Source: Hyphomonas sp.
Lineage (GTDB): Bacteria; Pseudomonadota; Alphaproteobacteria; Caulobacterales; Hyphomonadaceae
Reading direction: 5' to 3'
NCBI RefSeq assembly: GCF_017792385.1
Contig: NZ_CP051230.1
Coordinates: 3,534,001 to 3,598,000 of the forward strand
Length of the DNA stretch: 64,000 bases
Shown here: positions 42,685-50,992 of the stretch, one piece after another
How positions within the stretch are numbered: the stretch's first letter is position 1
How the letters are laid out: the number at the start of each line of letters is the position of its first letter
Made by a program: the position numbers and the translations under genes
The notes under the pieces: generated by a model
The model's database searches: none
What the model was told of the DNA's origin: nothing
The model's input: the letters and a program-made list of their open reading frames with translations, nothing else

Positions 42685-43313
42685 GCAAGCAGATGACCAA
42701 GACCGTCTTTCTCGTAGATGATGATGATGCCATTCGGCATTCCGCCAGTTTCATGCTGCGCCATGCGGGATATACCGTCAAAACCTTCCCGGACGGCGTG
42801 ACCTTTCTGGACGAATATGCGCCAAACGATTCTGCCTGTATCCTGCTGGATGTGCGCATGCCGGTGATGGACGGACTGGCGGTGCAGACCGCCCTTCAGG
42901 AACGCGGCAACACAATGCCGATCATCGTGCTGACCGGACATGGCGACGTCTCTGTAGCAGTCCAGGCCATGAAGAATGGCGCGATCGAATTCCTGGAAAA
43001 GCCCTATGAAAAGAAAGCATTGCTGGAAGCCATCGAAACCGGTTTCAGTCGCCTGGCGGATGCTGAGGCGCAAACCGGCCTGAAGAACGACGCCATCGCG
43101 AAGCTGACCCGCCTGACATCGCGCGAGACCGAAGTTCTGGATTGCCTGGTCGAGGGGATGACCAACAAGGCGATTGCCGATGCCCTGTCGATTTCCCCGC
43201 GAACGGTGGAAATTCACCGCGCGAACCTGATGGAAAAGCTGGAAGCCGACAGCCTGTCTGCCGCGCTTCGCATTGCGTTCGAAGCCGAGCGCGGCCGCAA
43301 CACGACTGCCTAG
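42681..43313 (+). CDS. fixJ: FixJ response regulator
   Basis: A 210-residue transcriptional activator. The receiver domain has VFLVDDDDAIRHSA and the phosphorylated Asp57 in CILLDVRMPVMDG, then LTGHGDVSVAV and LEKPYEKKALLEAI. The C-terminal LuxR-type HTH includes LTSRETEVLDCLVEGMTNK and SISPRTVEIHRANLMEKL. It pairs with FixL to switch on microaerobic genes. The GTG at 42681 overlaps the fixL stop; the ATG at 42693 is an alternative. Confidence 0.94.
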   Translation: MSKQMTKTVFLVDDDDAIRHSASFMLRHAGYTVKTFPDGVTFLDEYAPNDSACILLDVRMPVMDGLAVQTALQERGNTMPIIVLTGHGDVSVAVQAMKNGAIEFLEKPYEKKALLEAIETGFSRLADAEAQTGLKNDAIAKLTRLTSRETEVLDCLVEGMTNKAIADALSISPRTVEIHRANLMEKLEADSLSAALRIAFEAERGRNTTA

Positions 43314-43330
43314 GTAAGTCTACGTAGGGA
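43314..43330 (+). promoter_or_regulatory. FixJ-box-like sequence upstream of the receiver gene
   Basis: GTAAGTCTACGTAGGGA begins one base after the fixJ stop. CTACGTAG matches the rhizobial FixJ consensus GTAMGTAG at seven of eight positions, and the preceding GTAAGTCT at six. The site lies about 60 bases before the start of the FixT-like gene, which suggests feedback control by FixJ. Confidence 0.5.
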
Positions 43331-43387
43331 CGCCTTGGGGGCGGACGCGTAGAGGTGAGGTTGGCCCAATCTCAGGATAGTCGATAC

Positions 43388-43780
43388 ATGCGTGAACCCG
43401 TTCCCCAGCCCAGCATGCTGAGGGTTGCCCTCGTCGAAGATGATGAAGAGGTGCGCTACTCACTCATGATGCTGTTGCGGTCGCGAGGGTTCTCGGTCGA
43501 CTCCTACCGAAACGGCATGGAAATCCTCACCAACCAGCCAGCCCTTCAGGTCGACTGCCTCTTGATCGACTACAAACTGCCCCGCTTCAACGGCGTCGAA
43601 TTGCTGGAGAAGATGCGCTTGGCTGGAGACCACACACCCGCCGTGCTGATCACGGGCTATTACTCCCCGACACTTAGGGACAGGGCGATTGAAGCGGGCT
43701 TTCTCGATGTTGTCGAGAAGTCTTCCGACCCGCAGGAAGTGCTCGAAAAGCTGGCGCTCGCCAGCCGGTCCGCTCACTGA
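43388..43780 (+). CDS. Single-domain response regulator, FixT-like
   Basis: A receiver domain without output domain, about 130 residues. The acidic pocket is VALVEDDEEVR, the phosphorylatable Asp61 is in CLLIDYKLPRFNG, with LITGYYSPTLRDRAI and the lysine in DVVEKSSDP. In Sinorhizobium and Caulobacter, receiver-type FixT proteins inhibit FixL and are themselves FixJ-induced; here the position right after fixJ and the FixJ-box-like sequence support the same feedback role. The four-cysteine iron-sulfur signature described for Caulobacter FixT is not present (one Cys only). The ATG at 43388 is preferred; 43415 is possible. Confidence 0.75.
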   Translation: MREPVPQPSMLRVALVEDDEEVRYSLMMLLRSRGFSVDSYRNGMEILTNQPALQVDCLLIDYKLPRFNGVELLEKMRLAGDHTPAVLITGYYSPTLRDRAIEAGFLDVVEKSSDPQEVLEKLALASRSAH

Positions 43781-43812
43781 GCAGACCTCACAGCAAGTCG
43801 CACTGTTGGCGA

Positions 43813-44154
43813 TCAATCGTCGCGCGCAGGCAATTTGTAGTACCCGCACAAGGTCTGGATCACGGCGGAGCCGATGCCGCGGGACGACGCGTACAGGATC
43901 GTCTGCCCGTCCCTGCGGGAGGTCACCAGATCGGCACTGCGCAGTTTGGATAGATGCTGGGATACGGTCGACACGGACTGATCCACCGCATCGGCTATCC
44001 GGTTCACCGGCATTTCTCCCTCGTCCAGCAGGCACAAAATCTTGAGCCGCGTCTCATGAGACATCGCCCGCAGCGTGTCGCACGCCGTCTCCATCTTGCC
44101 GGACAGGGCAAGAAAAGGTCGGCCGGAGGCGGAACGGGCGCGCGACTTGTTCAT
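43813..44154 (-). CDS. ArsR-family regulator with two cysteines, SqrR/BigR-like
   Basis: A 113-residue winged-helix repressor. The fold is clear: METACDTLRAMSHETRLKIL, then VDQSVSTVSQHLSKLRSADLV as the recognition helix and RRDGQTILYA as the wing. Cys41 (KILCLLDEGE) and Cys103 (IQTLCGYYKLP) are placed like the two sensing cysteines of the persulfide sensors SqrR and BigR. A third Cys25 is extra. It overlaps the RND gene by four bases as the last gene of the minus-strand operon. The sulfide genes around it make persulfide-controlled derepression likely; metal sensing is the alternative. Confidence 0.82.
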   Translation of the reverse strand: MNKSRARSASGRPFLALSGKMETACDTLRAMSHETRLKILCLLDEGEMPVNRIADAVDQSVSTVSQHLSKLRSADLVTSRRDGQTILYASSRGIGSAVIQTLCGYYKLPARDD

Positions 44155-47100
44155 GTCTGCATGGCTTCAGCCGACATTTCGGTGGCGCCCTCCGCCTCCC
44201 CAACAGGCGCTGCGCGCCAGTCCGGCCCCTTCAGCGCCACATAGATGGCAGGAATGACCAGAACGGTGAGCGCTGTTGATGAGGCCAGACCGAACAGGAG
44301 GGAAATGGCGAGTCCCTGGAAGATCGGATCAGTCAGGATCACGGCAGCACCGATCATCGCGGCCAACGCCGTCAGCAGAATTGGCTTGAAGCGGATCGCT
44401 CCCGCCTCCAGCAGGACCTCCTTCAGGGGCTGGTCGGCGAATTGGCCGTGCCGCACGAAGTCCACCAGAAGGATGGAGTTTCGTACAATAATACCTGCCA
44501 GGGCGATGAAGCCGATCATGGATGTCGCGGTGAAGGCGGCACCAAACAGCCAATGACCGATCATGATGCCAATCAGGGTAAGCGGCACCGGCGTCAGGAT
44601 GACCAGCGGCGTGCGGAATGTGCCGAATTGCGCGACGACGAGAATATAGATCGCGATGAGGGCAACCCCGAACGCCATGCCCATGTCCCGGAAGGTGACA
44701 TAGGTGATTTCCCATTCTCCATCCCACAACAGGGACGGCACCGTTTCGTCTGCCGGCTGGCCGTACAGGCGGATGGCCGGTTGCTCCAGCCCTGCAGCGG
44801 CCCAATCGAACGCCTCGACCCGATCCTGGATTTCCATCATCCCGTAGATCGGGGCCTCGAACCGGCCCGCCAGTTCGCCCATGACCATGTCGGCGAAATA
44901 GCCATCACGACGAAAGATCACCGCAGAACCGGATTCCATGCGGGTATTGACCAGCGTTCCCAACTCGACGGGCTGTGCCCCTGCACCGGACTGACGGGGC
45001 ACCGGAAGGCTGGCGGTCCGTTCCGACCAGACTTGCGCCGATTTCGGCAGACGCACCGACACAGGCAGCGGGTCCCGCCCGGCCCCACGCGGCGTGACGC
45101 CCACGATCTGGCCCGAATAGATCAGCGCCAGCGAATCCAGCACATCCTGTTCAGCCACGCCCTGGTCCGCCGCGAGCGCCTCGTTGACCGAAAGCACCAT
45201 GCGCGGTTGCGGGCCACCAAAGGAATTGTCGACATCAACAATGAACTCGGTTTCGCGGAACAATTGCTCGACTATGTCAGCAGTCTTGCGTCGGCTTTCC
45301 GCATCCGGTCCGTAGATCTCGGCCAGGAGTGTCGACAGGACCGGAGGCCCGGGGGGAACCTCCACCACTTTGACGCTCGCGCCCTCCGGCAACGGAACAC
45401 CTGAAAGGAGGTGTCGCAGGGCCAGCGCGATGTCGTGGCTGGATCGATTGCGATGGCTCTTTTCCAGAAGATTGACCTGGAGATCGCCAAGCTCCGGCGC
45501 CGCCCGCAGGAAATAGTGGCGCACCAGGCCGTTGAAGTTGAATGGCGCGGCTGTACCTGCATAGGCCTGGATCGATTCCACTTCCTCGACTGAGTCCATC
45601 GCCGCTGCGAGAGCGAAGAGCGTACGTTCGGTTTCTTCAAGCGCGGTGCCTTCCGGCATGTCCAGCACGATCTGGATTTCCGACTTGTTGTCGAAGGGCA
45701 GCAGTTTCACTGTAACCGATTTGGTGGCGAACAGGGTGAGCGACGCCAGTGTCGCGACGCCAACGATGGCGAGGAAAATCCACGCATTCCGCCGGCTCTC
45801 GACGATGGGCCCGGCCATGGACCGGTAGAACCGCCCGAGGCGCGTCTCCTCGTCTGCAGCATGTTCGTGCATGGGCGCCTTGCCGGCGATCTTCATGAGC
45901 AGCCAGGGCGCAATCCCGACAGCGACGAAGAAGGAGAACAGCATGGCCGCGGACGCATTTGCCGGAATGGGCGCCATATAGGGGCCCATCAGGCCGGACA
46001 CGAACATCATGGGCAACAGGGCGGCGATGACCGTCAAGGTGGCCACGATGGTCGGATTGCCCACTTCGGCAACCGCTTCGATGGCGGCCTGTACGCGCGG
46101 ACGGCCATCGCGCATCGCCCAATGGCGCGCAATGTTCTCGATGATGACAATCGCGTCGTCGACCAGGATACCGATCGAGAAGATCAGGGCAAACAGGCTG
46201 ACTCGGTTGATGGTGTAGCCCATCATGAGAGAGGCAAACAAAGTCAACAGGATTGTGGTGGGGATGACAATCAGAGTGACCAGGGCTTCTCGCCATCCAA
46301 TGGCGAACGCAATCAGAATGACAATGGAGACGGTCGCAAGTCCGAGATGGAACAGGAGTTCATTGGCCTTGTGATTGGCTGTCTCGCCATAATTGCGCGT
46401 CACGGCGATATGGACGCCTTCGGGGATCAGTTCCCGTTCCAGAAGCTCCAGCCGTTCCAGGATCTGGTCGGCGACGACCACGGCATTGGCACCCGGGCGC
46501 TTTGCGAGTGACAGGGTCACGGCAGGCAGGGTCTCGAAGCCATCGCGGCCCTGGCGCCGCTCAAGCGTCCAGGCGCGGGCTTCGGTTTCAATGCCTGCGA
46601 CGCGAACCCGTGCAAGGTCAGACAGATAGACCTTGCGGCCATCGGGAGCCTGGATCTCAAGCCGTTCGAGATCTCCGATTCCCTCGATCCGGTCCCCGGC
46701 CTGAATGATGATGGAATCTCCTGAGCCGCGCGCCGTTCCGATGGGTCGGGCCTGGACGGCTTGCGCGGTGGCGCTGACCAGCGACTGCAGCGACACGCCA
46801 TAGGCCGACAGCGCCTCAATGTCCGGCTCGATCCGCAATTCGAGCGAGCGGCCGCCTATGACATCGGTGAGGCCGACATCTCCCACCTTGACGAGTTCCT
46901 TCAGGACTTCATCGGCCAGCATGCGCAGGCTGGTGTCGTTCCAGACTTCTCCGGTCCAGGGTTCCGGCGAGAAGGTCAGCGTCACGATGGGCACATCATC
47001 AATGCCGCGCCCGATCACTTGTGGCATCTCCACTTCGGGCGGGATCCGGTCGATATTGGCCCGGATCTTTTCGTGGATGCGCAGGATCGCGTCGTCCGAA

Positions 47101-47414
47101 TCTGTTCCGACCATGAAGCGTGCCGTAACGATGACACCGTCATCCCGGCTCTGGCTGTAGACGTGCTCGACGTCGGGGATCGCCTTGACGATTTCCTCCA
47201 GCGGCTCGGTAACCTGTTCCACCGCATCGGCGGCCCGCAGGCCGGGCGCCTGGACGAGAATGTCGACCATGGGCACCGAAATCTGGGGCTCTTCCTCGCG
47301 CGGAATGGTCAGCAAGGCCACAAGGCCAACCGCCAGGGCGGCCAGCAGGAGAAGCGGCGTCAGCGGCGAGCGGATGGTGGCCCGAGTGATCGCACCGGAG
47401 ATGTCGGCTTTCAT
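44151..47414 (-). CDS. RND-family efflux pump permease in the sulfide island
   Basis: A 1087-residue inner-membrane pump with the usual RND size. Visible are the first membrane segment LTPLLLLAALAVGLVALL with IPREEEPQI, the proton-relay helix GILVDDAIVIIENIARHWAM in TM4, the repeated half starting near LVESRRNAW-like text at about residue 540, and TM10-12 with FIALAGIIVRNSILLVDF. The aspartates in TM4 (VDDA) are the proton carriers. It overlaps the membrane fusion gene by four bases. Substrate unknown; the surrounding rhodanese, SQR and thiol sensor suggest a sulfur-containing compound. No outer-membrane channel gene is present. Confidence 0.93.
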   Translation of the reverse strand: MKADISGAITRATIRSPLTPLLLLAALAVGLVALLTIPREEEPQISVPMVDILVQAPGLRAADAVEQVTEPLEEIVKAIPDVEHVYSQSRDDGVIVTARFMVGTDSDDAILRIHEKIRANIDRIPPEVEMPQVIGRGIDDVPIVTLTFSPEPWTGEVWNDTSLRMLADEVLKELVKVGDVGLTDVIGGRSLELRIEPDIEALSAYGVSLQSLVSATAQAVQARPIGTARGSGDSIIIQAGDRIEGIGDLERLEIQAPDGRKVYLSDLARVRVAGIETEARAWTLERRQGRDGFETLPAVTLSLAKRPGANAVVVADQILERLELLERELIPEGVHIAVTRNYGETANHKANELLFHLGLATVSIVILIAFAIGWREALVTLIVIPTTILLTLFASLMMGYTINRVSLFALIFSIGILVDDAIVIIENIARHWAMRDGRPRVQAAIEAVAEVGNPTIVATLTVIAALLPMMFVSGLMGPYMAPIPANASAAMLFSFFVAVGIAPWLLMKIAGKAPMHEHAADEETRLGRFYRSMAGPIVESRRNAWIFLAIVGVATLASLTLFATKSVTVKLLPFDNKSEIQIVLDMPEGTALEETERTLFALAAAMDSVEEVESIQAYAGTAAPFNFNGLVRHYFLRAAPELGDLQVNLLEKSHRNRSSHDIALALRHLLSGVPLPEGASVKVVEVPPGPPVLSTLLAEIYGPDAESRRKTADIVEQLFRETEFIVDVDNSFGGPQPRMVLSVNEALAADQGVAEQDVLDSLALIYSGQIVGVTPRGAGRDPLPVSVRLPKSAQVWSERTASLPVPRQSGAGAQPVELGTLVNTRMESGSAVIFRRDGYFADMVMGELAGRFEAPIYGMMEIQDRVEAFDWAAAGLEQPAIRLYGQPADETVPSLLWDGEWEITYVTFRDMGMAFGVALIAIYILVVAQFGTFRTPLVILTPVPLTLIGIMIGHWLFGAAFTATSMIGFIALAGIIVRNSILLVDFVRHGQFADQPLKEVLLEAGAIRFKPILLTALAAMIGAAVILTDPIFQGLAISLLFGLASSTALTVLVIPAIYVALKGPDWRAAPVGEAEGATEMSAEAMQT

Positions 47415-48400
47415 GAGTTTTCGTCCCCGGGCAATTCGATGATGTCGCCCGGGCGCAGGCCGGACAGGACTTCGTACACGCCAGTGGACACAAGCGGCTC
47501 AGCCAGCACGACCGGCGCCTCGATGAATCGTTCTCCGACTTTCACCCGGACAAAGTCCACACCGTATCGCGTGGTTACGTATTCTTCCGGCACGATGATC
47601 GCACGCCGGTCGCCCACAGGGGCAAGAACGTCGGCACGCTCCCCGACCAGCGCATTCAGGCCGCCTTCCACAACGGCATCTGCCACCACCGCACCGTCGC
47701 GCAGGGCCGGGTACACTTTCTCGATCCGCGCGGTGCGCACATCATTGTCACGTGCCGGCAGGCGGATCGATACTTCGCGGCCCTCTTCGAGAAAGCTGAG
47801 ATGTCGCTCCGGCATGGACAGGCGCACCAAACCGTCCAGGGTTGCCAGATTGGCCACAACCTGACCGGGCGAAACAACGCTGCCTTCCACCACCAGGACA
47901 TCGGTCACGCGCGCATCGACCGGCGCACGGATGTCTCCCTCTGCACGGCGAGCCATCAGACTGCGGCGCTCCTCCTCTGCGGACACACGATTGGCCCGGA
48001 CCACGTCGAGCGCAGCCTTTTCCTGATCGTAGCGCGCCTTTGGGTAAAATCCGTCCGCCAGCAGTTTTGCCGCGCGGGCCAGATCCTCTTCCTGTTGGCG
48101 GACCTGCGCCGACAGGCCTTCTATCCGGGACGTCAGCGCATTAATTTGAGGCGCCAGTGTGTCGTCGCTGACAAAGGCAATCACCTCCCCTTCGCTGACA
48201 ATCTGCCCCTCATCCACGGTCAGCTGCGTCACCACGCCCTGCAATCGCGCGCGGGCCATTGCTGTGTCGCTGGCCTCGATACGACCAACCACCGGCCGAT
48301 AGTCGGTGATGATCGATTCCTGTACGGCCAGCGTCTGGGCTGACCCCATACCAGCGAGACCGGCCGCCACAGCAAGGCCAGCGAGCATGCGCGTGAACAT
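47411..48400 (-). CDS. RND efflux membrane fusion protein (periplasmic adaptor)
   Basis: A protein of about 329 residues: signal peptide MLAGLAVAAGLAGMGSAQ, lipoyl-like half LQGVVTQLTVDEGQIVSEG, a coiled-coil hairpin (about 95-150, RIEGLSAQVRQQEEDLARAA), the second lipoyl half VLVVEGSVVSPGQVVANLA and a barrel domain. It links the RND pump to an outer-membrane channel. The ATG at 48400 follows GGAG at nine bases and lies just past the rhodanese stop; a start at 48415 is possible. Confidence 0.9.
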   Translation of the reverse strand: MFTRMLAGLAVAAGLAGMGSAQTLAVQESIITDYRPVVGRIEASDTAMARARLQGVVTQLTVDEGQIVSEGEVIAFVSDDTLAPQINALTSRIEGLSAQVRQQEEDLARAAKLLADGFYPKARYDQEKAALDVVRANRVSAEEERRSLMARRAEGDIRAPVDARVTDVLVVEGSVVSPGQVVANLATLDGLVRLSMPERHLSFLEEGREVSIRLPARDNDVRTARIEKVYPALRDGAVVADAVVEGGLNALVGERADVLAPVGDRRAIIVPEEYVTTRYGVDFVRVKVGERFIEAPVVLAEPLVSTGVYEVLSGLRPGDIIELPGDENS

Positions 48401-48401
48401 G

Positions 48402-48761
48402 TCAGTAGGCTCCATTGTCGACGATAGACCCTGTGGCCGGGTCGAGCCGAATGCAGGGCAGGCCAGACGACTTCCACGCCGCGATGCCGCCAGCCATATG
48501 GGCGGCGTCAGCGCCTGTCGCCTTCAGGAAAGTTTCGAGCGCCTTGCGCGACCGCTTGCCGGAGCCGCACTGGAACACCACGCGCCGACTGCCGTCCACA
48601 GGGAACGATTTCGGCTCGAAGGTCGACAACGGGTGCAACAGGGCGCCGTGAATGCGTTCATTGGCGAATTCCGCCGGTTCACGCACGTCGACGAGCAGGA
48701 TCCTGCCCGCTTTCAGATCATCCAGAATTGCCGTGGGGGTCAGGTCGTATTTGTCTGCCAT
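48402..48761 (-). CDS. Single-domain rhodanese (sulfurtransferase)
   Basis: A 119-residue protein that carries persulfide sulfur. The N-terminal VDVREPAEFANERIHGA and the active loop VVFQCGSGKRSRKA (Cys65 nucleophile, CxxxxxR) are complete, and HMAGGIAAWKSSGLP closes the fold. It is the first gene of the minus-strand operon, divergent from SQR, and can take sulfane sulfur made by SQR to other acceptors. Confidence 0.93.
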   Translation of the reverse strand: MADKYDLTPTAILDDLKAGRILLVDVREPAEFANERIHGALLHPLSTFEPKSFPVDGSRRVVFQCGSGKRSRKALETFLKATGADAAHMAGGIAAWKSSGLPCIRLDPATGSIVDNGAY

Positions 48762-48831
48762 GAAGAGCCTCCTTTGCCAGCCTGCCGTGTCCGCTTCCTC
48801 GGGGATTTGATTTAGCGCAACGACAGCCCCG

Positions 48832-48841
48832 CCTATATAGG
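48832..48841. promoter_or_regulatory. Palindrome CCTATATAGG, candidate operator of the rhodanese operon
   Basis: A perfect 10-base palindrome about 70 bases before the rhodanese start; its TATATA could be the -10 of the minus-strand promoter. It shares CTATATA with the AT-rich site at the SQR promoter, so one regulator may control both directions. Confidence 0.4.
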
Positions 48842-48846
48842 TGATA

Positions 48847-48885
48847 TTGCGTATTTGCGAAAGTTCTAATATATAGTCAATAGAA
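48847..48885 (+). promoter_or_regulatory. Promoter of the SQR operon with overlapping AT-rich inverted repeat
   Basis: TTGCGT (48847-48852), 17 bases, TATATA (48870-48875) predicts a start near 48882, followed by GAGGGAGGA before the ATG at 48904. TTCTA (48864-48868) and TAGAA (48881-48885) form an inverted repeat across the -10, a fitting site for the ArsR-type repressor. Confidence 0.45.
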
Positions 48886-48903
48886 TTCGAGGGAGGAACT
48901 GCA

Positions 48904-50181
48904 ATGGCACATGTCGTGATACTTGGCGCAGGGCTTGGCGGCCTGGTCGCCGCCTACGAGATCAATAAGACGCTGGGCCGCCAGCACAAGGTTTCGATCA
49001 TCAACGAGACAGACTACTACCAGTTTGTCCCCTCAAACCCCTGGGTTCTGGTCGGGTGGCGCGACCGCCAGGAAATCACGATTGATCTGGCAAAGCCCCT
49101 CAAGAAGCGTGGCATTGAACTGATTGTCGGTACGGCTGAAAAGGTCGATCCAGCCGCAAAATGCGTGCGCATGCCTGATGGAACACAGGTCGACTATGAC
49201 TATCTGGTGATCGCCACGGGCCCCGAACTCGCCTTCGACGAAATCGAGGGGTTTGGCCCTGACGGTCACACACATTCAGTATGCCACATTGATCATGCAA
49301 CAAAGGGAGCTGCCGCATTCGAGGCGTTCTGCCTGGATCCCGGACCGATCGTGGTTGGCGCCGTTCAGGGAGCCTCCTGCTTCGGGCCGGCCTATGAAAC
49401 CGCAATGATCCTTGAAACCGAGCTGCGCAAGCGCAAGATTCGGGACAGGGTGCCCATCACGTTCGTCACGCCGGAGCCCTATATCGGCCATCTCGGGCTG
49501 GATGGTGTCGGCGACACGAAGGGATTGCTCGAGAGCGAAATGCGCAACCGTCACATCAAGTGGATCACGAATGCCCGCGTCACCAGGATCGAGGCTGACA
49601 AGGTTCATGTCGAGGAAGTGAATGACGACGGGACAGTAAAGCAGTCAGTCGAACTGCCCTCGAAATACTCCATGTTCCTGCCGCCTTTCCGGGGGGTGAA
49701 AGCGGTTCGCGATATCGAGGGCCTGGTCAACCCGAAGGGATTCATTCTGACCAACGAATTCCAGCGCAATACAGCCTGGCCGGACATCTTCGGCATTGGC
49801 GTGTGCATTGCCATACCACCAATGGGAAAAACGCCTGTGCCGGTGGGTGTGCCGAAAACGGGATTCATGATCGAATCCATGGTGGAAGCCACTGCGCGAA
49901 ACATTGCACAGCTCATCAAGGGAGAAACCCCAACGCACAAGGCCAGTTGGAATGCGATCTGTCTCGCTGATTTTGGCGATGGTGGCGTCGCTTTCGTAGC
50001 CCAGCCGCAAATTCCGCCGCGCAATGTCAACTGGTCTGCCTCGGGCGGATGGGTGCACATGGCGAAGGCGGGCTTTGAGAAGTATTTCCTGCACAAGCTG
50101 CGCACGGGACGGGCGGAAACCTTTTACGAGAATGCCGCATTGAGCCTGCTGAAGACCCACAAGCTGAAGGCTGAATCATGA
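48904..50181 (+). CDS. sqr: Sulfide:quinone oxidoreductase
   Basis: A 425-residue peripheral membrane flavoprotein that oxidises sulfide to polysulfide or persulfide and reduces quinone. The FAD motif is VVILGAGLGGLVAAYEI, the second ATGPELAFDEIEG. Three cysteines match the family set: Cys127 (HSVCHIDHA), Cys159 (GASCFGPAYE) and Cys301 (GIGVCIAIPP); the last two are the active disulfide. An amphipathic C-terminus (WVHMAKAGFEKYFLHKL) would bind the membrane. It heads the plus-strand operon; its end overlaps the thioredoxin start by four bases. Confidence 0.93.
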   Translation: MAHVVILGAGLGGLVAAYEINKTLGRQHKVSIINETDYYQFVPSNPWVLVGWRDRQEITIDLAKPLKKRGIELIVGTAEKVDPAAKCVRMPDGTQVDYDYLVIATGPELAFDEIEGFGPDGHTHSVCHIDHATKGAAAFEAFCLDPGPIVVGAVQGASCFGPAYETAMILETELRKRKIRDRVPITFVTPEPYIGHLGLDGVGDTKGLLESEMRNRHIKWITNARVTRIEADKVHVEEVNDDGTVKQSVELPSKYSMFLPPFRGVKAVRDIEGLVNPKGFILTNEFQRNTAWPDIFGIGVCIAIPPMGKTPVPVGVPKTGFMIESMVEATARNIAQLIKGETPTHKASWNAICLADFGDGGVAFVAQPQIPPRNVNWSASGGWVHMAKAGFEKYFLHKLRTGRAETFYENAALSLLKTHKLKAES

Positions 50182-50636
50182 CCACAACACCGACCCGACA
50201 TATCGTGTGCATCCATTGCGCGGCTGTGAACCGTGTGCCAACGGACAAGCAGTTGCATGAGGGCCAATGCGGAGCCTGCAAGTCTCCGCTGGCCAGCGAC
50301 ACGCCAGTCGATATTTCGGACAAGGTTCTGGACCGGCTGCTGGCGAGGGACGAGGGCGCCTTTGTCCTGGACGTGTGGGCCCCGTGGTGTGGCCCCTGCC
50401 GCATGATGGCACCAGACTACGAAGCTGCCGCCGCACATTATCAGGGCAAGCTCCGATTCCTCAAACTGAACTCTGAAGACAATCCGGACTCTGCCGCCCG
50501 CTTGCGCATTCGAGGCATCCCCTCCCTTTTCATTTTCAGACAGGGTCAGCAGCTGGATCACAAGTCCGGCGCCATGCAGGCCACCATGCTCGTGCAATGG
50601 ATAGACGGTGTTCGTGCCGGCATGTCCACAGCCTGA
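50178..50636 (+). CDS. trxC: Zinc-ribbon thioredoxin (TrxC, thioredoxin 2)
   Basis: A 152-residue thioredoxin with an N-terminal zinc ribbon (Cys11, Cys14, Cys31, Cys34: IVCIHCAAVN and QCGACKSPL) and the active site WAPWCGPCRMMAP at Cys71/Cys74; the cis-proline strand is RGIPSLFIF. Placed directly behind SQR with an ATGA overlap, it probably reduces persulfides on proteins or the SQR product, besides the usual disulfide role. Its second active-site residue set is complete. Confidence 0.94.
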   Translation: MTTTPTRHIVCIHCAAVNRVPTDKQLHEGQCGACKSPLASDTPVDISDKVLDRLLARDEGAFVLDVWAPWCGPCRMMAPDYEAAAAHYQGKLRFLKLNSEDNPDSAARLRIRGIPSLFIFRQGQQLDHKSGAMQATMLVQWIDGVRAGMSTA

Positions 50637-50662
50637 ACCAACTCAACACAAGGATCTGTACC

Positions 50663-50866
50663 ATGAATCTTGATCGCGCCGTACTTGCCTTCGCCGGGCT
50701 CATTGTCCTGGCCAGCCTCGCGCTCGGCTACTGGGTGTCCCCCTACTGGTTTCTTCTGACGGCCTTTGCCGGAGTGAACATGTTCCAGGCAGCATTCACC
50801 GGGTTCTGTCCCGCTGCCATGATCTTCAAGGCCATGGGTGTTCGGGACGGACCCGCCTTCAAATAG
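50663..50866 (+). CDS. DUF2892 (YgaP-type) membrane protein
   Basis: A 67-residue protein with two membrane segments (AVLAFAGLIVLASLALGYWV and WFLLTAFAGVNMFQAAF), then FTGFCPAAMIFKAMGVR. The GFCP motif is typical of the YgaP membrane domain, usually fused to or next to a rhodanese. The Cys faces the cytoplasm by the fold model and may accept sulfur. The ATG at 50663 follows AAGGA. It is the last gene of the SQR operon. Confidence 0.88.
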   Translation: MNLDRAVLAFAGLIVLASLALGYWVSPYWFLLTAFAGVNMFQAAFTGFCPAAMIFKAMGVRDGPAFK

Positions 50867-50992
50867 GCTCGTATTCCAAACCCACCGAAAGATGGGAACG
50901 TTCGCCTGACAGACCTTTCCCGACCGCCACCGATCATAATAGGATCGTGCGGCACGCGCCCATATGTCGCGTCGGGCAAGAGGGTTTGGGTC

